NCBI GenBank assembly: GCA_030142905.1 | Contig: JASJOG010000002.1 | Location: 4,793,501 to 4,857,500 of the forward strand | Direction of reading: 5' to 3' | DNA: 64,000 bases | Source of the DNA: Heliopora coerulea | Taxonomy: Eukaryota > Cnidaria > Anthozoa > Scleralcyonacea > Helioporidae | Shown here: positions 37,083-42,225 of the stretch, one piece after another | Numbering within the stretch: position 1 is the stretch's first letter | Layout of the letters: each line of letters starts with the position of its first letter | Position numbers and translations under genes: made by a program | Notes under the pieces: model-generated | Seen by the model: only the letters and a program-made list of their open reading frames with translations | Told to the model about the DNA's origin: nothing | Databases searched by the model: none

Positions 37083-38810
37083 TCTCCTTTTGATATACTA
37101 CTAGTTACTTTTTGAACGATTACATTTAATTCTTAAAGGTGCTAGCTTCAACGTTGAAAAATTTTAAGCTTCGAACAGTGTAAAATACATACAGTATAGG
37201 TCTGCTAAGCACGATTTAGTCCAGTGCAAAAAATTTTCGATAATTTACTCATCTGTATAAAGATTTTCTATAAGCATTTAAGTACATATGGAAGTCTTTT
37301 TTAATCTGTATTATATCACAGATAAAAACAGGAAAATCGAGACGTCAAAATCGGTGAGCCCAATTTTGCGATACGGAAATTCGAATCATTTTTTCCGTTA
37401 AGCCTCTAAATGACATTGTGTGATACGTTTGTTTACGTATATGTTATGATTTATTGCACTCCTAGGTCAGATACAGTGTTGAGGGAAGCCAGATTCGTTT
37501 CTTACAAATGTTGTCCACCACAGCATGGCAAAACATTACCTACCATTGTCGTAACTCGGCAGCCTGGAGTGACGAACATAACAGTCGAATTAATTCTATC
37601 AAACTTCGAGGAGATAATGGAAGAGAATATCACGCTAAAAGTCCGCGAAAATTCAGACCCATCCTTATCAAGGACGAATGCAACGTAAGCATCTTGATGG
37701 ATAAACAGAAAAGATATTTACAGTAGAAATTATGCGCGTTCTTGTGTTTTATTCTTTGTTGGTATATACGTTTCATTTATAGAATTTGAGGTCCAAATTA
37801 TGACTTACGGACCGTCGTTTTCGTTTTGATTTATAGGTCAACACGTAAGCGCACGGGCCATAAGTCGAAGGAAAATGAGTATACCCAACTCACAAAGCGA
37901 ACCGAGATAAATAAAGCAAAAGTCGTAATATATGAGTGAAATCGCAGATCACTGCTGCATACGCAGGCAGCACTTTCGATGTCAAAAATGAAAAAGTCGT
38001 CAACTGTGTGAGGAATTGGATTATCCAAAAACTGAAACAAATTATCCGCATAATCCTGTGTCGCAACCATGAAGACATTATTTTGAATCAACTTTCACAA
38101 ATTTGGCTCCCTGTATTTCAACTAGATAGAAAATGTAGAAAGCTAACCAATCAGAACAATCATAAATCTACCAATCAACATGACAAAGAAAATTATAATT
38201 GAGGCGAAGCCCTCCCAAACAGGTCCCGTCCGATAACCTGAGAAGATCTTGTCGATAGCTTCGGGCGATATACGAAAAACAAGTAAAATCTTCTCCATTT
38301 AGAGATTAGTTTGGTTGTTATGCGAATCAGAAAAGACATTTTATTCAACAAAAAGTTTAAGCATGCTATCATTTCTTTTGTTTTTATTTGCTTCCTCGAT
38401 GAAACTGGAATACTTTATCAGTTTTAGGCTGCAAATACGGCCTGGGATAAGGGCGAATAGTAACAGAGATATAATAAGTATAATTATCTTATAAATGTAG
38501 ATATGTTTCAAATTAAAATATGGAAGTATAAGACATGTTTCAAACTAAAATCTTTCCTTTTAAATATCAGAACAGAGCATCATTGTAATAATTGTGTTTA
38601 CAAAATTGTCAGCTGTATGATATGCTAATGACATGCCTTCCTTGGCGGATCTGTTTCTTTTAGAAAAAAGATGGTGAATGGCACAAGACCATTGTTGAAA
38701 TTCGTACAACTAATACTGGACGCCTACCAATCCGTGATATTGCAGTGTATGACGTTGGTGGCAAAGACGAAAAATTTGGAATCGAATTCAGTGCGGTTTG
38801 CTTCGCTTAG
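5604..38810 (+). CDS. Fibrillar procollagen alpha chain, 3' half of gene (collagen gene 1)
   Basis: Twenty-five exons are visible. The first nineteen give about 104 perfect Gly-X-Y triplets plus a terminal GPPGPPGPPG, with no interruption. All helix exons start with a Gly codon and end after a Y codon (phase 0-0), and nearly all are 54 bp or multiples, the ancestral fibrillar collagen arrangement. A telopeptide exon and five COLFI exons (a 224-residue C-propeptide) follow, ending at TAG. The product would be a secreted chain that trimerises through COLFI, is trimmed by a tolloid-type proteinase and enters matrix fibrils. The N-terminus lies left of the window. Large introns hold transposons, and extra phase 0 exons could be missed there. 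Odd features are a GC donor after exon 2, 18-bp microexons and the loss of COLFI cysteines 2 and 3. Confidence 0.95.
5890..5943 (+). CDS. Collagen 1 helix exon 2 (54 bp), followed by a GC donor
   Basis: Six triplets, GEA GDR GFT GVD GSE GNK. The acceptor is TTGTTTAG. After codon 18 the sequence is AAG|GCGAGC: no GT occurs at the frame-correct boundary, so a GC-AG intron is the simplest reading. Reading on gives ASRNYIL, which breaks the Gly-X-Y pattern. Confidence 0.88.
6044..6097 (+). CDS. Collagen 1 helix exon 3 (54 bp)
   Basis: Six triplets, GEF GDK GER GVV GEQ GPQ. Acceptor GACTTTTAG, donor CAG|GTGATT. It contains a GER motif of the type bound by collagen-binding integrins in vertebrates. 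Confidence 0.94.
6098..7544. other. Intron of collagen 1
   Basis: Contains a CATA tetranucleotide repeat at 6238-6269 and several homopolymeric T runs. Nothing else recognised. Confidence 0.6.
6238..6269. repeat. (CATA)n microsatellite
   Basis: About seven uninterrupted CATA units following ACACACATAC. Confidence 0.85.
7545..7598 (+). CDS. Collagen 1 helix exon 4 (54 bp)
   Basis: Six triplets, GPP GQP GQS GSS GEL GFI. Acceptor ATTTACAG, donor ATT|GTATGT. Confidence 0.94.
7723..7776 (+). CDS. Collagen 1 helix exon 5 (54 bp)
   Basis: Six triplets, GAP GAE GNA GPR GSP GEK. Acceptor TATTTCCAG, donor AAG|GTAAAG. The preceding intron is only 124 bp. Confidence 0.94.
8032..8085 (+). CDS. Collagen 1 helix exon 6 (54 bp)
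   Basis: Six triplets, GDP GLS GAD GSP GPS GGQ. Acceptor CATTTTCAG, donor CAG|GTTAGT. Confidence 0.94.
8995..9235 (-). repeat. LTR-like direct repeat, gypsy 3' side
   Basis: About 240 bp shared in direct orientation with 12548-12785 at roughly 70-75% by eye. Shared blocks include AGTAAC(A)GAAGAACATG-like sequence, CGCTGACC then CTTTAAG, and ATAAGTTAATT near the end. The pair brackets the gypsy pol remnant, so these are probably its old LTRs. TG...CA ends and a target duplication were not established. Confidence 0.45.
9415..11110 (-). pseudogene. Ty3/gypsy pol remnant (RT, RNase H, integrase)
   Basis: Read right to left. RT segment at about 11105-10940: LPYLNNITIRGKDRDEH (the family's YLD(D/N) box is YLNN), then FLEAAKRKNITYNDDKSIF. 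RNase H at about 10690-10540: FFSRILKESEVKYTSMEKE. Near 10200 there is a zinc-binding-like CRICHECNPQ. Integrase C-terminal part at 9825-9415: WQDDLLDVLDSVRLLLCT, TNEIPHERF and LVDEMELLQANP, followed by DGRDTTVSNKHLA. The order RT-RNaseH-integrase is that of Ty3/gypsy. Many stops and frameshifts separate the pieces, so it is inactive. Confidence 0.8.
11287..12220. mobile_element. pogo/Tc1-mariner-like inverted-repeat element
   Basis: The left end CAGTAGAACCTAAATATAAC (11287) and right end GTTATATCCAGGTTCCACTG (to 12220) are imperfect inverted repeats, each flanked by TA, the usual Tc1/mariner target. Internally it repeats GTGGCCGCTTAATACAGGT-like blocks. No transposase frame is visible, so it is a non-autonomous copy or a relic. 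Confidence 0.55.
12548..12785 (-). repeat. LTR-like direct repeat, gypsy 5' side
   Basis: Partner of the repeat at 8995-9235, on the upstream side of the reverse-strand gypsy element. Confidence 0.45.
13306..13432. repeat. Dispersed repeat, copy 1
   Basis: Shares GGC(G/A)TAAGACTTCTAT(T/C)ATTTTACTCTG, CTAACGCCAGAC and GAGCTCCCGC-like blocks with 62069-62163. Likely a short interspersed DNA element of unknown class. Confidence 0.6.
14009..14062 (+). CDS. Collagen 1 helix exon 7 (54 bp), with RGD
   Basis: Six triplets, GLK GTA GSN GRD GGR GDQ. An RGD tripeptide spans the last two triplets; RGD is an integrin ligand, though often cryptic in native triple helix. Acceptor GTTGCAG, donor CAG|GTACTT. 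Confidence 0.94.
14063..15545. other. Intron of collagen 1
   Basis: A-rich stretch at 14338-14376. Otherwise no recognisable element. Confidence 0.6.
15546..15599 (+). CDS. Collagen 1 helix exon 8 (54 bp)
   Basis: Six triplets, GFQ GVK GNA GSE GAA GIS. Acceptor CTAATTTAG, donor AGT|GTAAGG. Confidence 0.94.
15707..15760 (+). CDS. Collagen 1 helix exon 9 (54 bp)
   Basis: Six triplets, GTE GPQ GSS GAT GRN GVK. Acceptor TTGTACAG, donor AAG|GTACAT. The preceding intron is 107 bp. Confidence 0.94.
15761..17068. other. Intron of collagen 1 containing a hAT MITE
   Basis: Apart from the MITE at 16501-16894, no feature is recognised. Confidence 0.6.
16501..16894. mobile_element. hAT-type MITE with 8-bp target duplication
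   Basis: Starts CAGTGGCGTAGCGAGC and ends GCTCGCTACGCCACTG, a clean inverted repeat of the hAT type (CAG...CTG). It is flanked by CGCACTTA (16493-16500) and CGCGCTTA (16895-16902), a 7/8 match consistent with an 8-bp hAT target-site duplication. G/C-rich interior near both ends; no transposase coding. Confidence 0.8.
17069..17176 (+). CDS. Collagen 1 helix exon 10 (108 bp)
   Basis: Twelve triplets from GMS GDS to GET GSE; twice 54 bp, the fused-exon size typical of fibrillar collagens. It contains GERGET. Acceptor TTTTATAG, donor GAG|GTGATT. Confidence 0.94.
17478..17531 (+). CDS. Collagen 1 helix exon 11 (54 bp)
   Basis: Six triplets, GEQ GLI GAA GAQ GKD GEK. Acceptor TTTTTTTAAG, donor AAG|GTGATC. 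Confidence 0.94.
17532..18358. other. Intron of collagen 1
   Basis: Nothing recognised. Both strands have open frames at 17798-18238 but these look like chance. Confidence 0.6.
18359..18412 (+). CDS. Collagen 1 helix exon 12 (54 bp)
   Basis: Six triplets, GYK GKV GSE GDA GAS GMK. Acceptor CGTTGAAG (weak pyrimidine tract), donor AAG|GTAGGA. Confidence 0.92.
18635..18688 (+). CDS. Collagen 1 helix exon 13 (54 bp)
   Basis: Six triplets, GEK GKK GEI GRI GTR GIL, strikingly basic. Acceptor ATCTGCAG, donor CTG|GTAAGT. Confidence 0.94.
18777..18952. mobile_element. Foldback element with long inverted arms
   Basis: The left arm AAGGTTGGTCACTGCC... pairs with the right arm ...GGCAGTGACCAACCTTTGAC over about 50 bp with few mismatches; the loop is about 75 bp. 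The arms contain CTGACGA...GAAACGTTAG-type motifs like those near the Penelope-like elements of this window. Non-coding. Confidence 0.7.
19600..20573 (+). pseudogene. Reverse transcriptase 3' part and thumb/connector of REL-type LINE
   Basis: GFLQGDSYSPVGFCL (about 19631) is the RT block with the QGD motif. The following YADD region is frameshifted (AYLLMT near 19765). Then EEKD-like DDFYKFLGIEQ (about 19972) and a basic helical region to 20570 with stops at 20145 and 20571. This matches the R2/R4-type layout before the zinc knuckle. Interruptions show the copy is dead. Confidence 0.65.
20645..21364 (+). CDS. CCHC zinc knuckle plus restriction-like endonuclease domain of REL-type LINE
   Basis: A 239-residue open frame. 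CRLCKKFDETVQHLLAGC is a C-x2-C-x7-H-x4-C knuckle followed by RPDLTLEDEKARKIWLVDMS, the PD...(D/E)xK-like core of the restriction-like endonuclease of R2/R4/NeSL elements, then KYQQLAFETREKRR and VVPVIIGCLGG, also family signatures. This is the C-terminus of the element's single ORF and is intact locally, though the upstream RT is broken. The product would nick target DNA for target-primed reverse transcription. Confidence 0.8.
   Translation: MNTNITPQKMAGIIDLLGQMVETRKWKVLCGIGGGGGKCRLCKKFDETVQHLLAGCEILAGTEHLGRHNNALMVLAVSWAVERELLPANTTWYTVRWEKGHVLKGNGFKLSWDYEHRMRKTSSVCRPDLTLEDEKARKIWLVDMSCPQEQNIKEATRKKLQKYQQLAFETREKRRYTVEVVPVIIGCLGGGVEDATRAVRKIIGDEDSVIRIITTMQRTVLSQGETIIRKVLVGVVQPE
22190..22960 (+). 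pseudogene. Crypton tyrosine recombinase remnant (copy 2)
   Basis: The recombinase region is broken by stops. The best part is 22676-22867 (MNEPESSFYF, HQQNPGD, PLGKNEVEKPLL), nearly the same as the copy 1 fragment. After the stop at 22865 the sequence continues as degenerate SCQNVKSLEIYTNQ, like the family's C-terminal SGHxNxxSLxxY region. Confidence 0.6.
22961..24026. other. Intron of collagen 1
   Basis: AT-rich, with short palindromic AGAAATTTTCTT-type segments at 23200-23400. No gene or known element recognised. Confidence 0.5.
24027..24080 (+). CDS. Collagen 1 helix exon 14 (54 bp)
   Basis: Six triplets, GDE GEI GPP GLP GQK GPQ. Acceptor TTTTAATAG, donor CAG|GTAATT. Confidence 0.94.
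24288..25503 (+). mobile_element. THAP-domain DNA transposon remnant (P-element-like?)
   Basis: Both edges are rich in CACATG/TTTCACATG blocks, and AAAAGTCCCACATGAT on the left inverts to the right-hand GTGTGGGATTTTCATC. Inside, 24592 onward reads MATRCVVFMCTKKQKK...FY with KLLMVWLQRIH, resembling the N-terminal half of a THAP zinc finger. The rest of the putative transposase is unrecognisable. P-element-like is a guess based on THAP alone. Confidence 0.4.
25504..26083. other. Intron of collagen 1
   Basis: No recognised content. Confidence 0.5.
26084..26137 (+). CDS. Collagen 1 helix exon 15 (54 bp)
   Basis: Six triplets, GDP GYL GES GVE GMI GQR. Acceptor TTAAATAG, donor CGA|GTATGA. Confidence 0.93.
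26410..26445 (+). CDS. Collagen 1 helix exon 16 (36 bp)
   Basis: Four triplets, GTV GAE GSP GPN. Acceptor CACTACAG, donor AAC|GTATGT. Together with the next 18-bp exon it would make 54 bp. Confidence 0.93.
27352..27682 (+). pseudogene. GIY-YIG endonuclease end of a Penelope-like element
   Basis: From about 27363 the frame reads GPGCSKSYIGKTDRCLYIR, a CxxC-like then YIGxTxR motif of the Penelope-like GIY-YIG endonuclease, broken by a stop after LYIRIN. The frame restored by 27500 ends with WSVLLFKETSAIHRQKP and LNHGAKASL, similar to the C-terminus of Penelope-like ORFs. A mirror copy lies on the minus strand at about 27215-26903. Confidence 0.65.
27764..27807 (+). ncRNA. Hammerhead-ribozyme-like core in Penelope-like arm
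   Basis: CTGAAGA (27764) is followed by a 6-bp hairpin GACTAA-AAG-TTAGTC and directly by GAAAC, with GTC at 27805. This fits CUGANGA / stem II / GAAA / ..GUH, but a convincing stem I is not seen. The mirror copy in the left arm (about 26815-26772, minus strand) has GGAAC instead of GAAAC. Confidence 0.4.
28788..28805 (+). CDS. Collagen 1 helix exon 17 (18-bp microexon)
   Basis: Two triplets, GDP GQK. Strong acceptor TTTGTCCACAG and donor AAG|GTAGGA; both are needed to keep the Gly register. Confidence 0.88.
28806..30194. other. Intron of collagen 1
   Basis: AT-rich palindromic stretch at about 29460-29660 (ATAATGC / GCATTAT blocks). An isolated ATG-initiated exon-like stretch lies at 29717-29803 (see findings). 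Nothing else. Confidence 0.5.
30195..30212 (+). CDS. Collagen 1 helix exon 18 (18-bp microexon)
   Basis: Two triplets, GVR GRQ. Acceptor ATTTAATAG, donor CAA|GTAAGT (consensus). Confidence 0.85.
30315..30356 (+). CDS. Collagen 1 exon 19: C-terminal end of the triple helix (42 bp)
   Basis: Encodes GPPGPPGPPG then SLPS. Three GPP repeats followed by non-helical residues are the standard C-terminal clamp, where folding of fibrillar collagen helices nucleates. Acceptor TTAAACAG, donor TCG|GTATGT. Confidence 0.95.
31704..32573 (+). pseudogene. CR1/L2-like reverse transcriptase, N-terminal half
   Basis: KSSGPDGVTPLLVKKA (about 31974), NYRPINILSNIPKLFEK (about 32151), then GFLRGHSCCSAL and GIVGIDLSKAFDSV are successive RT fingers/palm blocks; D in DLSKAFD is the first catalytic Asp. 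After LKVYGVKNSALHLI near 32456 the true frame shifts to that of the next feature, so the last about 115 bases here are out of frame. Confidence 0.85.
32387..33268 (+). pseudogene. CR1/L2-like reverse transcriptase, C-terminal half
   Basis: Continues the RT after a frameshift: VPPGSLLGPLLFNILIN (about 32528), then LRLYADDTTDY (about 32609) with the intact YADD catalytic box, FLEINPSKSQAMIIG and LGV-like thumb sequence, followed by CR1-type end motifs PYKAYVLPHLEYCSP and LLNIPRSTDN. It ends with WNNLWT. With only a frameshift and a few stops the element looks relatively young. Confidence 0.85.
33541..34096. other. Intron of collagen 1
   Basis: Nothing recognised. Confidence 0.5.
34097..34174 (+). 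CDS. Collagen 1 exon 20: C-telopeptide
   Basis: 26 residues beginning APAVGEAATTSTDKG and ending PPEYYRSRM. The YYR motif matches the vertebrate YYRA that precedes the procollagen C-proteinase site. The lysine could serve in cross-linking. Acceptor TTAATTTTAG, donor ATG|GTTTGT, phase 0-0. Confidence 0.9.
34175..35669. other. Intron of collagen 1
   Basis: No recognised content. Confidence 0.5.
35670..35799 (+). CDS. Collagen 1 exon 21: COLFI domain start (Cys1)
   Basis: Begins DAPVRSIS, so an M|D junction with the previous exon is the probable tolloid/BMP1 cleavage site. A short acidic segment SSVFDDFDLFK replaces the vertebrate coiled-coil. SPDGSKKHPALTCKDL matches the SPEGSRKNPARTCRDL region of human fibrillar chains and gives Cys1. 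The next segment HRSHPTLKSG lacks Cys2 (vertebrate MCHSDWKSG). Ends phase 1 (AGT G|GTAAGT). Confidence 0.95.
35951..36054 (+). CDS. Collagen 1 exon 22: COLFI Ca-binding loop, Cys4 and Cys5
   Basis: NYWIDPNGGVVNDA aligns with vertebrate EYWIDPNQGCNLDA: the calcium-loop Asp and Asn residues are kept, but Gln is Gly and Cys3 is Val. FCHFES and STCVLP supply Cys4 and Cys5. Acceptor AAATATTCAG, donor AAG|GTTCGT; phase 1 to 0. Confidence 0.95.
36055..36826. other. Intron of collagen 1
   Basis: No recognised content. Confidence 0.5.
36827..36901 (+). CDS. Collagen 1 exon 23: COLFI segment with extra Cys-Cys
   Basis: 25 residues. VEKKSCCSGEDRYIWF replaces the vertebrate VAQKNWYISKNP..HVWF region, introducing two adjacent cysteines not found there. 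FAEEIKDTSE follows (vertebrate FGESMTDG). Acceptor TTAATTAG, donor GAG|GTCAGA. Confidence 0.93.
36902..37465. other. Intron of collagen 1
   Basis: Contains an (ATTT)n microsatellite at 37049-37083; otherwise nothing. Confidence 0.6.
37049..37083. repeat. (ATTT)n microsatellite
   Basis: About eight to nine perfect TATT/ATTT units. Confidence 0.9.
37466..37684 (+). CDS. Collagen 1 exon 24: COLFI core, Cys6 and Cys7
   Basis: 73 residues. RFLQMLSTTAWQNITYHCRN is the most conserved COLFI block (vertebrate LRLMSTEASQNITYHCKN) and gives Cys6 with the conserved N-glycosylation sequon NIT. INSIKLRGDNGREYHA and LIKDEC (Cys7) follow. Acceptor CACTCCTAG, donor AAC|GTAAGC. Confidence 0.96.
37685..38663. 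other. Last intron of collagen 1
   Basis: No recognised content. Confidence 0.5.
38664..38810 (+). CDS. Collagen 1 exon 25: COLFI end and stop
   Basis: 48 residues plus TAG. EWHKTIVEIRT, GRLPIRDIAVYDVGG and FGIEFSAVCFA match the family's WGKTVIEY, RLPIxDxAPxDVGG and FGxDxGPVCF blocks; VCF supplies Cys8. Acceptor TTTCTTTTAG. Confidence 0.96.
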   Translation, partial: KKDGEWHKTIVEIRTTNTGRLPIRDIAVYDVGGKDEKFGIEFSAVCFA

Positions 38811-38916
38811 ATGGAAGAAAAAGTCAATCACTGTGGTCTTAATGTCTAGTGTTGCGAGAAACGTCATATTTTCCAGTATTATTTCATTGTTCAAACATCA
38901 AATCTCAAGAGTTAAA

Positions 38917-38922
38917 AATAAA
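38917..38922 (+). terminator. Candidate poly(A) signal AATAAA of collagen 1
   Basis: AATAAA 107 bases after the stop codon. A second AATAAA lies at 39194-39199, followed by T-rich sequence, and could be the main one. Confidence 0.5.
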
Positions 38923-39193
38923 AAAGTACTTTAATTGTTATGAATGATTCTAGATATTGATATTGAATTTGTTGAATTAGTGCGATCGATTTCGTCTGTT
39001 TGTCTTAATGTGTACTTTTTTTCGTACACTGAACTGATATACCATAGATTCAAAAAAAAAAGAAAGTGGTTTCCATCTGTTTTCCTTGATGCTCAGTGTA
39101 GACTTTCTTTAAACTGCAAAAATTTTTATGGTTAGGGTATTGAATACTTGTACGCGATTTTTGCTACGTTTTTCTTGCCTGTAAGGACCCTTC

Positions 39194-39199
39194 AATAAA
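39194..39199 (+). terminator. Second candidate poly(A) signal of collagen 1
   Basis: AATAAA within TTCAATAAAACAT, 384 bases after the stop, followed by ATTTTTATC. Confidence 0.4.
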
Positions 39200-41160
39200 A
39201 CATATTTTTATCAATAATATCCTCAGAGATACGCACCAAATTTTCCCAGGTATTATAAACACCAGGACTTTTGTATTTTTGTCAATTTTATTTTCGTTTT
39301 TATTTTCTACTCTACTCAGTTTTTCGTGTTCCTGGTTCTTTTTTGTTCAATTCATATTTAACCCACACACATCATGGATTTGTGATGTTTAGAAAAACTT
39401 TTTTTAAAAAAATACAGCACATATAAGAACTTCAATATCGGTTGGCATTTCTTTTCTACTGAGAATGTTTAGCTTTAATCATGTAAAATTAATTGAATTG
39501 AAATTAAAACAGAAAAAAAAGCCACCTTTTGTCTGGTAGAAATGAGAAAAGATCTTACTGATTGTAAAGAATTTCCCATAATATTATATCGTGTGTTGCA
39601 CTTATACGTTGAATATTCGCTTATTCTTCTCTAATGAATTATTTACGCGAAGGAAAATCAGCTGTGTTAGTCTTTTGCCAGGTGTACAAAGGTGGGATGT
39701 TGCCCTTTCGCATACGAAGAATAATCAACTGTGGAACTCAAGATACAAAGTACAACGCTGCCTATTTGCTGGAAGAACATGTAGCATCGTATACATTATA
39801 TGTCGGTGTTAAGAAGAATGATGGTTTGTGTTATATTTGTGAAGTTTTCTGATGAATCAGACTGCAAAGAATCTTTTTTTTTTCTCTTAGGTTCAGTAAA
39901 GAGCAGACTTGCATTTATTTGGGTAAATATTTGAGTTCGAATGGATCTTCAAAGTTGATGGACTGCAGGAAGTAATGGTATCAAAAAAAAAAGGTAAAAG
40001 CTTACAACATATTTAAAGTAAATTTTTAATTTTAGTTTAAAGAAGATTTTTCATAAAACTGTACTGGAATCGAGATTTTAAATAATTTTCCCCGACTAAT
40101 TCCTCACATAAAGGCACATAATCAGCATAAATGTCACAGTTACAGTATGAGATACTACCAGCTAATATTTGTAAGCGTCACACACTATTTTACACTACCC
40201 GTTCATTGGACATTGCACTAAATAGTTTCGGGTTCAGTCCCTACTGGGGGCTCACTTAGTCGTCCTGATTAAACGGCTTTTTGAAGTTCCCCAAACATCC
40301 ATTAGCTATGATGTAATTTCTTCATTCAAGATTAAAAGCAATGTCAGTTTCCTGTGGAATAGGTCTACCCATTGATTCAGAATATTTTGTGCACTGCGTA
40401 TGAGAACTATTACCTTGCTCCTTTTCGATTTAGGAAGAGGAGATCAAGTAAAATGTGAGTAATCCTTTTTCGGTCAGCTCGCCTGGACATCTTTCCTTGA
40501 TGAGCAAACTGTCAAGGCTTAGTTAGAGTAAAAATAAACTGCCGAAGTTTAGAACGGATACTCCTAAACGTTATTCCGGCGCAGATTTGTTCTAACTAGC
40601 TGATCGGTTAAATGTCCAAGGGCGATAATGTTCGATTTTCCCCCGTAAATTGTTTTGACTATGTTGGAGTTCTTATTGCTAGAAAAGGTGCCCGGCGAGC
40701 GGACCATGAAACAAATACCTAGACGGTTTGTCCACAACCAACTTTATCTAAACCGTGAACGAAAAGTTAAGACAGCAATCTAGTCTTAGAAGAATTTCTA
40801 CGGCAGCGCCTAGTTCAGCACAAAGTGTTTGTTGCCGTAATTTAACAAATTTTCTGCGGCAATGGAGAAGGCATACAAGCACGTTAATTGCCTCGTATTG
40901 GCTTCAGTTCATTCAAGTATAACCATACGAACTAAATTTTCCTCATACAGCTTAAGCAAAAGAGCACCTTATAGTTATATTACTAAAAAAGTTACTCAAT
41001 TTCTTTCGGTGTTTGCCTTTAAACTGAAGTTAGAACTCGAGCCAGCAGTCCTTTGGCCCGTCTTAATGTAATCGTCTTGTAGGCGTCTGGAATCTGATAT
41101 CTACCGCCATGGATATCAATTCAAGGTCAACCTATGCTTCACCACTACGCGGGGGTATCG

Positions 41161-41676
41161 AAGGGGTGAATTACCGAAATTATTTCCGATTTTAAGAGCT
41201 CTAGAAAGATTAAAAACAAATTCATAGCTAACAGAATGGAAGAAAGATTGGTATTGTGAAATTAATGTTATTTTTTCAATGTTTACCTCGCCATAGTAAC
41301 TGTAGATGATTTTACAACAACTCCCCCCCCCCCCATTTGCACTCCTGTTCTTCCTTGGGCAATCTGTCCTTAACATTTTAATTTATTAAAGAATGCCCAA
41401 ATTATAGTGGTGATTTGACAAAGCGTCTGTGTTCATCTTTCCAGCAATAAATACAGTTGTTGATTAATGCTTTATGTGACACGAAAGGAGTGCAGTTGTC
41501 TCCACAAACACTTCTTTTTACACGCGAAATTTAAGCAGTCGTTGTTGACGGCGAAGTGCTTGATTTAAGCCTTTCCCTAACTTTATAATTGTGTCCTGGT
41601 GTTGCATCGTTCATCCCAACGGCAAAGTAATTTTGGACCGGAGTTGACATATGGCTTGGAGATATTGTTGCCTGTT
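41161..41676 (+). promoter_or_regulatory. Upstream copy of the collagen 2 promoter, leader and start codon
   Basis: About 515 bp nearly repeated at 41681-42190. It includes the TTTATAAT box (41583-41588), the CGTTCATCC start-like site, the leader and ATG at 41651, which begins MAWRYCCL. The copy stops abruptly after TGCCTGTT, inside the signal peptide codons, where the second copy begins. A poly-C run (about 41323-41335) distinguishes this copy. Confidence 0.75.
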
Positions 41677-41680
41677 GTCA

Positions 41681-42164
41681 AAGGGGTGAATTACTGAAAA
41701 TTATTACGATTTTAAGAGCTCTAGAAAGATTAAAAACAAATTCATAGCTAACAGAATGGAAGAAAGATTGGTATCGTGAAATTAATATGTTATTCTTTCA
41801 ATGTTTACCTCGCTATAGTAACTGTAGATGATTTTACAACAACTTCACCCCCCTGTTTGCACTCCTGTTCTTCCTTGGGCAATCTGTCCTTAACATTTTA
41901 ATTTATTAAAGAATGCCCAAATTATGTTGGTGACTTGACAAAGCGTCTGTGTTCATCTTCCCAGCAATGAATGCTTGATTAATGTTGATGTGACGCGAAA
42001 GGTGCGCAGTTGTCTTCACAAACACCTCGTTTTACAGGCGAAATTTAAGCAGTCGTTGTTAACGGCGAAGTGCTTGATTTAAGCCTTTCTTTAACTTTAT
42101 AATTGTGTCCTGGTGTTGCATTGTTCATCCCAACGGCAAAGCAATTTTGGACCGGAGTTAACAT
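41681..42164 (+). promoter_or_regulatory. Proximal promoter and 5' leader of collagen 2
   Basis: TTTATAA at 42096-42102 lies about 25-30 bases upstream of a TTCATCC-type initiator near 42126 and 63 bases upstream of the ATG. The spacing fits a TATA-driven promoter with a short leader. Near-copy of 41161-41676. Confidence 0.5.
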
Positions 42165-42225
42165 ATGGCGTGGGGATATTGTTGCCTGTTTCTGTTTTCA
42201 CTCGCTTCTATCAGCTATTCGCAAG
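42165..42225 (+). CDS. Collagen 2 exon 1: signal peptide
   Basis: [20 protein letters not shown], a typical signal peptide with a hydrophobic core and a small-residue region near SISYS for cleavage. Ends phase 1 (CAA G|GTGGGT), matching the phase of the VWA exon. Confidence 0.85.

Larger units (their letters stand above)
38811..41160. other. Intergenic region between the two collagen genes
   Basis: Holds the 3' UTR of gene 1 and, at 39634-39852, an open frame of 72 codons (KGGMLPFRIRRI, YNAAYLLEEHV) that I do not recognise. No promoter, RNA gene or transposon clearly identified. Confidence 0.5.

Noticed and set aside
41323..41335. Poly-C run
   Set aside because: Homopolymer in the duplicated promoter; probably slippage or a sequencing-length artefact, no function inferred.
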